From IMG/VR virus record IMGVR_UViG_3300041955_000428, positions 1-55,802 of that record: 55,802 nt of DNA. One strand, written 5' to 3'. The DNA is from a virus. A program made the position numbers and the translations under genes. Below, piece by piece: positions 50,167-55,802 of this stretch (position 1 is the first letter of the stretch; each line of letters begins with the position of its first letter). Under the pieces are notes generated by a model. It worked only from the letters and a program-made list of their open reading frames with translations, was not told the DNA's origin and ran no database searches.

Positions 50167-51675
50167 ATGTTGGGACGCTCACCGCTCTCTGGGCTGCCGA
50201 TTGCTGCGCTCACCGCCACCGGCGGTGGTGGCAGCGGTGGTGGCGGCGGCAGTGGCGGTGGCGGCAGCCACAGCGCACTGGCCTCCATATCCGTGCTGGG
50301 TGTGGCGGGCGCGCGGCTTGGCATTATGATGCTGGATACAGCGGCCACGGGGCCGCCCGCCGCCGTGAGCGCCCTCAACCTCGGGCAGCAAGCGGTCGCC
50401 AATCTCAAACGCTTGGACCAGGTGGTGACGACCGGCCTTACGCTCGGGCATCATGCGGTCGCCCATACCGTGCATCATGTGTCGGCCACGTCGGCGGTGT
50501 CGCTGGGGCTTTCTTCGCGGCTGATCGTGACCGCAGCGGCCACGACCGCCCTGTCCCTGGCGGACAGCGCGAGCGGGCTGGCAAGCCGTGCCGTCTACAC
50601 GACGTTGAACTTGGCGCAGACGGCGAGTGCCACGCGGGTACGACACGGGGCGGCCGGCGACACGGTGATGTTGGCCCAGTGGGGCCAGGTCGCCCAGATT
50701 GGCCCGATTGTCGCTGCGGCCGTCAGCAAGTTGACTCTCGGGGACGTTGCGGCGATCGCGCAGCGGCGCGAGTCGCTTTCCGCGGTCGATGCGCTCCAGA
50801 CGTATCAACCCTATTTCGACAATACGACCGGGCAGTTTGTGGACGCCTGGGTCGGCCTGGCGGACAGCGCCTCGGCCGTGGTGACGCACCGCGGCGTGGG
50901 GGCAGTGAGCCGCTTGGCCCTCGGCAGCAGTAATCAACGCAGCGTGTTGCACGCGAGCGCGATTGCCGCCGGGGCGACCGACGCCGTGAGCCTCGGCCAA
51001 CGTGCCAATGAAACCGAGACGCCTTCGGACACGGATGCCTTGCACCTTGGCGACCTGGCCGAGGTTACAGTTGGCAAACAGCCGACCCGCGATGCACTGT
51101 CGCTCGGGCACCGGGCGGCTGTGGTGGTGGTCCGCCTGCTGACGGCCACGGACACGATCACGGTCGGCCAGGCATTCACCTACGAGTTGCCTAGCGATCA
51201 GGTCGAGTGGCTGTATCAGCCCTCGGTCGGCGCGGGGGCACCCGGTTCGCCCACGCCGCCTCCGGCGTTGTTGGCGTACACGCCTGACCTGGACCTGCCG
51301 CCGACGACCTTGTTCTATCCGCCGGTGGCCCCGACCGACACCCTGACGCTGCGGTCGCCCGAGTTGGGCAACAAGGACCGCTTGCAGTTCAACCGGATCA
51401 GCCGCGAGACCCGCGGCGGGACCCTGGTGGTCTACGCGGACCCGATGTGGCCGAAGGTCCAGGTGCAAGTCCTGTCGTTTACCGGGCTGTCGTGGGACCA
51501 GGCGCAACACCTGATGAACTTCCTCTCGGCCCACCTGGGGCTGGAGATTGGTTTCATCGACTGGGAAAAGTGCCTGTGGACCGGCATCGTCACGAATCCG
51601 ACCGAGGCGGTGACGCAGGACGGCCGTGGCGCGATGTATTCGGCGTCGTTGGAGTTTGAGGGTGCCCCGGCATAA
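50167..51675 (+). CDS. Repeat-containing virion protein with Gly-Ser linker (502 aa)
   Basis: Starts 2 bases after the previous stop. Residues 19-34 are a Gly4-Ser-type linker. Then a degenerate repeat of 24-30 residues recurs, each with a phrase like LxLGxxA (LNLGQQA, LTLGHHA, LNLAQTA, LTLGDVA, LSLGQRA, LHLGDLA). A Pro-rich hinge precedes a final domain of about 100 residues (ISRETRGGTLVVYADP) that resembles the whole of the next protein. It is probably a fibre or baseplate component. Confidence 0.65.
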   Translation: MLGRSPLSGLPIAALTATGGGGSGGGGGSGGGGSHSALASISVLGVAGARLGIMMLDTAATGPPAAVSALNLGQQAVANLKRLDQVVTTGLTLGHHAVAHTVHHVSATSAVSLGLSSRLIVTAAATTALSLADSASGLASRAVYTTLNLAQTASATRVRHGAAGDTVMLAQWGQVAQIGPIVAAAVSKLTLGDVAAIAQRRESLSAVDALQTYQPYFDNTTGQFVDAWVGLADSASAVVTHRGVGAVSRLALGSSNQRSVLHASAIAAGATDAVSLGQRANETETPSDTDALHLGDLAEVTVGKQPTRDALSLGHRAAVVVVRLLTATDTITVGQAFTYELPSDQVEWLYQPSVGAGAPGSPTPPPALLAYTPDLDLPPTTLFYPPVAPTDTLTLRSPELGNKDRLQFNRISRETRGGTLVVYADPMWPKVQVQVLSFTGLSWDQAQHLMNFLSAHLGLEIGFIDWEKCLWTGIVTNPTEAVTQDGRGAMYSASLEFEGAPA

Positions 51676-51686
51676 GGAGAGGCAGC

Positions 51687-52085
51687 ATGTTCCAACTCGC
51701 CGCACCTTATCCAGCTTTGCAGACGCTCACGGTGCTCCCGAGCCCGCAATTCAGCAACCAGGAGAGTGTGCTGGATACGGTATCGCGGAAGCTGGCGATG
51801 GACGGCACGCGCTATACCTACGTCAAGAGCCGGAACGGCCGCAAGAAGTCGAAGTGGACGTTCCTCTTGAGCCGGAATAAAGGGCTGGAGTTGCGGGCCT
51901 TCCTCGTCGTCTACTTCGCCACCAAGATTCAAGTGACGGACCACAACGGCCGGGTGTGGGTGGGGAACTTCACCAGCAACCCGTTCGAGTTCGATACGCC
52001 TAACGCGGCCCAGCCGGCGATTGCCCCGATGCCGCGCGGCGAGTTGCAAGCCATCGACATCGAGTTCGAGGGAGTGGAACAGTAA
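51687..52085 (+). CDS. Small tail-tip protein similar to the end of 50167 gene (132 aa)
   Basis: AGGAGAGG precedes ATG 51687. The order of strands and motifs (VSRKLAMDGTRYTYVKS, KIQVTDHNGRVWVGNF, final IDIEFEG) parallels the last about 100 residues of the preceding protein (final SLEFEG). It is probably a distal tail or hub accessory with the same fold. Its stop overlaps the start of the large tip protein (taATG). Confidence 0.65.
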   Translation: MFQLAAPYPALQTLTVLPSPQFSNQESVLDTVSRKLAMDGTRYTYVKSRNGRKKSKWTFLLSRNKGLELRAFLVVYFATKIQVTDHNGRVWVGNFTSNPFEFDTPNAAQPAIAPMPRGELQAIDIEFEGVEQ

Positions 52086-55000
52086 TGCGCACCATTTCTT
52101 CCAATGGCCTGACGAAGCTGGCGGCGAACCTCGGCAACGAACCGGTTTCGATCATCGAGATCGACTGGTACGACGGCGCGGTCACGGCCTCCTACGCGGA
52201 CAAGGACATCGCCGGGCCGCCGGCCATTCCCGGCAAGATCGTTGAACTGGGCGAGTTGGACGACGCCATCGACGTGACCATGCAGAACACGCCGACGCAG
52301 CAAGTCTCGATCACGCTGGACGACACGGACGGCTCGATCAAGGCGATCTTCGACAAGTACGACATCCACAAGCGGCCGGTGCGGCTGTACCAGTGGTTCA
52401 CCGGCCTGGCCTTGAGCGACAAGTTCCTGGTGTTCGCGGGGCTCATTAACACCCCGGCCAGTTGGAACGAGCGGACGCGGACCGTCAAGTTCGATGTCGT
52501 CTCCCAGATCGAGGACAAGGAGATCGGGTTCTCGGCTGAGGAGGGACAGTTCCCGTACATCCCGGCCAACATGGTGGGGAAAGCATGGCCGATGGTGTTC
52601 GGCCTGGCCTACGATTATCCGGCGCTCAAGCTGGACATGGCGGTCCAGGGCACGACCCTCACGGGCGCGGGCATCCTTGCCGGCCTGGAATATCTGTCGC
52701 CGCTCTACGAGAACGGCACGAGTTCCGACCACAAGAAACTGCAACAGTTGGCCCTCGAAACGATCCACATGGGCTTCCTGTGGCAAGCGGCAAGCTGCTG
52801 GGAAGTGGGCGGCAACGACACCCCGGCCGCGCAGACGAAGATCAAGGAATACTTGGACGCCGGCAACCAGATCAGCGCGCAGATCGGCGCACAGACCGCG
52901 CAGATCAAGACGCAGGAGTTGTGCGCCCAGCAGCGATTGCAACTCCAGATTTACAACGCCAATCTCGCGGGCACCGGGGCCAATCCGATCCAGGTGCTTG
53001 GCGGCGAGGACTTCCCGCAGAACACGCCGCTGACCATCAACATCAACGGCGGCCTGTTCTACGGCCATTTCGAGGGCCAGGCATTCTACGTCAGCGCCAG
53101 CATCAATCCGCAGTTGGAGGCCCAGGTCGAAGCGATCATCGCCAACAACTTGACGGACCAGAAGTACCAGCAGGCGCGGCTTCCGTTCTGCACGCCGCCG
53201 CTCCAGAGCCAGGCGCAGGCTTACGATTACCGTGCGCCCGTGCCGTGCGGCACGTCGAACGACTTCTTCAATCCCTGCGAGTTGCGGTCGTATGGCTGGC
53301 TGATCCCGCGGCCCACGTCGAGCATTTCGGCACCGGGCAACATCGTCATGCAGCAATTCTGGGCGGACGCCGGCTCGAAGGTTGAACTTTACACGACGAC
53401 GGCTGTGACGTATATCGCGTCGATTACGCCCGGAACCGTGCTGGCGGTGAAAGCCTTCCAGACGGTGGACGGCGTGCGGCGGCTGACGCTGGTGCCGGAC
53501 GACCTGTACACGATCACGACGCAGACTTACGGCAGCGTCACGGCCACGCAGGTCACGTTGAAACAGAAGTTGAGCCAAGTGTGGTTCACGAACGCCAAGG
53601 GCGACTGGGTGCAAGGCTGGTCGGACGAGTTGTACGTGACCTTCCAGTCCTCGGTCGGCCCGAACATCGTGGACATCCTGGAGTACATCATCGACAACTA
53701 CTCGGCCTTGACCTACGACACGGAGAGTTTCAATTACGTCCGCACGAAGCTGGCCCCCTTCCCGGCGAACTTCCCGCTCTTGCAACGCAAGAACGTGGTG
53801 CAGGTGCTCAAGGAAATTTGCTTCCAGTCCCGGTGTGCGCTGCACCTGGAAGATAACGTGGTTTACCTGACGTACCTGCCGGAAGAGCCGACGCCTGTGG
53901 ACACGATCACGGTGAGCGACATCGACGCAGACGCCGGGATACAAGTGGACCTGGCCGTCAGGACGGAGGACATCATCACGAAGATGAACATACGCTGGCG
54001 CTGGACCAATGTGCCGGGCTTCGAGGCGTCCGCCGAACAGACGCCTTCCGACCAGTTCATCACGCTCCGCCACAACGTAACGAAGTACGGCCTCTGGGAG
54101 CGCGAGTACGAGTGGTACATTTTCAATCAGCCTGACATCGTGCTCAAGATGGCGACGTTCTGGCTGATTCGCTTGTCGAGCGCATGGAAGCAAGTGAAGT
54201 TCCGCACGTATCTGCACAAGTTGGCGCTGGAGGCGTTCGACTGTGTGACGCTCGACGCACCGGGCTACGTTGCAACAGACCCGGTGAAGATGGTCGTCAC
54301 GAAGGCAGCCTACAATTCGGCGGACAACTGCATTGATATTGAGTGTGCTACGCCGGTGAAGGCGGGGACCCTGGTGCCGGATGTCTACTACTGGCCCTCG
54401 AATCTGCCGGTGACGACGCTCTGGCCGTCGGAGTTGGACATCGACAGCGGCAATGCAGGCGGCGGCGGCATTGGGACGAACGCCAGCGGACAGCTTCCGG
54501 TTGGGATGGTTGGGACACTGGGGATGGTCGGTTTCAATCCGGTCGGCTTGCCGAACGGTGGAAACGTCACCGTCAACATGCCCCAACTTGGGCCGATTTC
54601 GCTGGCCCCTGGCGCGAACTTCCAGAGTTTCCGTCCGCAGTCCGTGATCTTCGTGGGTGGTCCGAACGTGGTGTTCACTGGTCCTGCGGATTGGGGCGAC
54701 CGCACGCCAACGGACCTGGGATTTGTGGCGCAAGCCCTGCCGCTTGCGCCAGCGTTTGGCGGGATAGCAGCGAGTAGTCGCCCTGTCCTGAATATGCGGA
54801 CATATCCGCTGCGTGATTCCGAGCCGATGCAAGTCGCAAAAGACCCGGTGCCGGTCGTGCTTGATCTGGACAAGACGCAGATCGTCTCTTCCGTCGCTGG
54901 CGACCATCGGATGGCTTACCTGGCGGATGTGTTCAACATACCGGCTGCGTCGGACAACGACCCAGGCGGGTTGCGGATTGATCTGGCCCGTGCGCGTGTC

Positions 55001-55231
55001 ATGGACAGCACGCCCGCGGACTCGACGACTACCTGGTCGGATGCGTTGAATCAGGTGTTCGTGCTGACGGATGGACCGGATGGCGGCACGACCCTGATGA
55101 TCGACGGGCGATCTGACCAGGGCACGTTGATTCTCACGGATGATGCCACGACTGGTGCGCGGTTTGACTTCAAGTACGACACCACCGGTCAGAAATTGGG
55201 TGCAGGGACGGCCTTCTTGCAGTCACCTTAA
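52085..55231 (+). CDS. Large tail-tip/baseplate hub protein (1048 aa)
   Basis: ATG 52085 overlaps the preceding gene by one base. The N-terminal half contains IIEIDWYDGAVTASYAD and a helical/coiled stretch near residues 255-290 rich in Gln. The central part is beta-rich with the phrase PVDTITVSDIDADAGIQVD; the last about 270 residues are Gly/Asn/Pro-rich (GGNVTVNMPQLGPIS). Size and position after the tape measure and fibres fit a central hub or host-specificity protein. No catalytic motif is recognised. Confidence 0.65.
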   Translation: MRTISSNGLTKLAANLGNEPVSIIEIDWYDGAVTASYADKDIAGPPAIPGKIVELGELDDAIDVTMQNTPTQQVSITLDDTDGSIKAIFDKYDIHKRPVRLYQWFTGLALSDKFLVFAGLINTPASWNERTRTVKFDVVSQIEDKEIGFSAEEGQFPYIPANMVGKAWPMVFGLAYDYPALKLDMAVQGTTLTGAGILAGLEYLSPLYENGTSSDHKKLQQLALETIHMGFLWQAASCWEVGGNDTPAAQTKIKEYLDAGNQISAQIGAQTAQIKTQELCAQQRLQLQIYNANLAGTGANPIQVLGGEDFPQNTPLTININGGLFYGHFEGQAFYVSASINPQLEAQVEAIIANNLTDQKYQQARLPFCTPPLQSQAQAYDYRAPVPCGTSNDFFNPCELRSYGWLIPRPTSSISAPGNIVMQQFWADAGSKVELYTTTAVTYIASITPGTVLAVKAFQTVDGVRRLTLVPDDLYTITTQTYGSVTATQVTLKQKLSQVWFTNAKGDWVQGWSDELYVTFQSSVGPNIVDILEYIIDNYSALTYDTESFNYVRTKLAPFPANFPLLQRKNVVQVLKEICFQSRCALHLEDNVVYLTYLPEEPTPVDTITVSDIDADAGIQVDLAVRTEDIITKMNIRWRWTNVPGFEASAEQTPSDQFITLRHNVTKYGLWEREYEWYIFNQPDIVLKMATFWLIRLSSAWKQVKFRTYLHKLALEAFDCVTLDAPGYVATDPVKMVVTKAAYNSADNCIDIECATPVKAGTLVPDVYYWPSNLPVTTLWPSELDIDSGNAGGGGIGTNASGQLPVGMVGTLGMVGFNPVGLPNGGNVTVNMPQLGPISLAPGANFQSFRPQSVIFVGGPNVVFTGPADWGDRTPTDLGFVAQALPLAPAFGGIAASSRPVLNMRTYPLRDSEPMQVAKDPVPVVLDLDKTQIVSSVAGDHRMAYLADVFNIPAASDNDPGGLRIDLARARVMDSTPADSTTTWSDALNQVFVLTDGPDGGTTLMIDGRSDQGTLILTDDATTGARFDFKYDTTGQKLGAGTAFLQSP

Positions 55232-55254
55232 CCATCAACAGGAGGGCCAAGCCA

Positions 55255-55437
55255 ATGGCCGAGAAATGGATTCAGGGTGCAATCAAGCACCCTGGGGCCT
55301 TGAAAGCCAAGGCCAAGCGGGCTGGTGAGAGCCTTTCGCAGTTCATGCGGGAGGCCCACAAGGACCCGACGACCAAGCGCCAGGTCGCAATGGCGCAAAC
55401 CCTGATGGCGATGTCCCATCGCCGGAAGGGCAAGTAG
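55255..55437 (+). CDS. Small basic helical protein (60 aa)
   Basis: ATG 55255 follows AGGAGGGCC. The sequence begins MAEKWIQGAIKHPGALKAKA, is strongly basic (KRAGE, KRQVAMAQ, RRKGK) and helical. Small proteins of this kind are found near tail-tip genes in other phages. The closing hairpin suggests it ends a transcript. Confidence 0.65.
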   Translation: MAEKWIQGAIKHPGALKAKAKRAGESLSQFMREAHKDPTTKRQVAMAQTLMAMSHRRKGK

Positions 55438-55466
55438 CGTCAGCCGGCGTTCGGTTGACGTGCGTT
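55438..55466 (+). terminator. Hairpin after 55437
   Basis: CGTCA.CCG / CGG.TGACG stem with a 5-base loop, followed by TGCGTTTTG, directly after the stop of the preceding gene. Confidence 0.55.
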
Positions 55467-55504
55467 TTGTTCGATCCTGTTTCTACTGCGAAAGGTTCAC
55501 TACG

Positions 55505-55693
55505 ATGCAGAACATCGGAGCCCCCGCCGGCAACGGCAAACTCGACACCATCCTCGTCCAGGCCCAAGGCGAGACCGGCGATCACGTTGACCGCCAGCCC
55601 GCGCTGAGCGAAGCCCTGAAGGACTCCGCCGAAGTCAAGGCCCCCGAGGTCAACAAGGCCGCCAAGTACGACGGTCAGTGGAAGGGCCTGTAA
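55505..55693 (+). CDS. Small hypothetical protein (62 aa)
   Basis: I start at ATG 55505 (MQNIGAPAGNGKLDTILVQA); the codons from 55460 are Cys/Arg-rich shadow. The upstream GAAAGG is a fair ribosome site. The protein is acidic/basic mixed, with no membrane segment or known domain. It is followed 4 bases later by the next start. Confidence 0.6.
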   Translation: MQNIGAPAGNGKLDTILVQAQGETGDHVDRQPALSEALKDSAEVKAPEVNKAAKYDGQWKGL

Positions 55694-55696
55694 ACC

Positions 55697-55802
55697 ATGC
55701 AGGAGATCTGCAAGAACCCTCAACCGACCCATGATGACATGGCGCTGATTGCGGCCCAGGGGCGTGACCCCGCGGTTGTCAACCAGGATGTCGCCGATGC
55801 CC
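55697..55802 (+). CDS. N-terminal fragment, cut by the window end
   Basis: ATG 55697 starts a frame open to the last base: MQEICKNPQPTHDDMALIAA and further. Only about 35 residues are visible; a helical acidic start is seen. The rest of the gene lies outside the window. It is in line with the preceding gene and probably co-transcribed. Confidence 0.55.
   Translation, partial: MQEICKNPQPTHDDMALIAAQGRDPAVVNQDVADA

Noticed and set aside
51929-54907. 992-codon minus-strand ORF antisense to the tail-tip gene
   Set aside because: Same reason: long GC-rich shadow with Arg/His-rich, low-information sequence, opposite to a strong plus-strand gene with good ribosome site.

Overview
The window is about 56 kb of GC-rich bacterial DNA. 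It reads as most of the genome of a tailed double-stranded DNA phage or prophage with a long tail (tape-measure protein, tail tube, frameshifted tail chaperone). An accessory and DNA-metabolism arm lies to the left and a long plus-strand structural operon lies to the right. High GC, the Flp-type pilin, the integrase and several unknown proteins suggest a host in or near the Planctomycetota. That is an impression from sequence style, not a database result. Both window edges cut genes.

Layout. (1) Positions 1-1020: four tiny plus-strand genes, two or three of them Cys-rich, with start/stop overlaps, closed by a terminator. (2) 1021-6150: GC-rich, mostly non-coding DNA with three repeat clusters. 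Two clusters flank a minus-strand operon of six small unknown genes (4748 down to 2673) that has its own promoter. (3) 6153-9216: two related serine recombinases (one lacking the catalytic serine), a divergent unknown gene and a minus-strand Flp/Tad pilin gene. (4) 9353-17625: a dense plus-strand block with a SprT-like protease, small zinc-ribbon proteins, a Spo11/Top6A-like Toprim protein, a GHKL ATPase with an HExxH tail, a methyltransferase, and a second ATPase-like protein whose Bergerat motifs appear in permuted order and whose tail is a degenerate HExxH. (5) 17625-18762: a 5'-truncated tyrosine integrase on the minus strand, with CACATAAC-type inverted repeats at its 3' end, apparently inserted into a plus-strand gene. 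(6) 20290-25053: a Cys/His-finger protein, then a run of exported or membrane proteins (two papain-like hydrolases, a thioredoxin-like lipoprotein and others). (7) 25144-55802: terminase, portal, head decoration protein, collagen-like fibres with a glycosyltransferase, scaffold, capsid, connectors, tail tube, frameshifted chaperone, tape measure, tandem fibre paralogues, a beta-helix protein and a tail-tip protein.

How the genes fit together. The right arm is a conventional morphogenesis module, except that three or four Gly-X-Thr collagen-like fibre genes and a GT4 glycosyltransferase sit between portal and scaffold. This suggests glycosylated capsid or neck fibrils. In the left arm, five sites share a near-identical promoter (TTGACWTTC, 16-17 bp spacing, TTGTGGTATGNT). 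They lie in front of the first gene cluster, both recombinases, the SprT protease and the second ATPase, which implies a common regulon.

The best candidate for an undescribed system is the 9425-16602 block. It combines a Spo11-type DNA-cleaving subunit, two Bergerat-type ATPases with HExxH-type metalloprotease tails, a SprT-like protease of the kind that removes DNA-protein crosslinks, and a methyltransferase.
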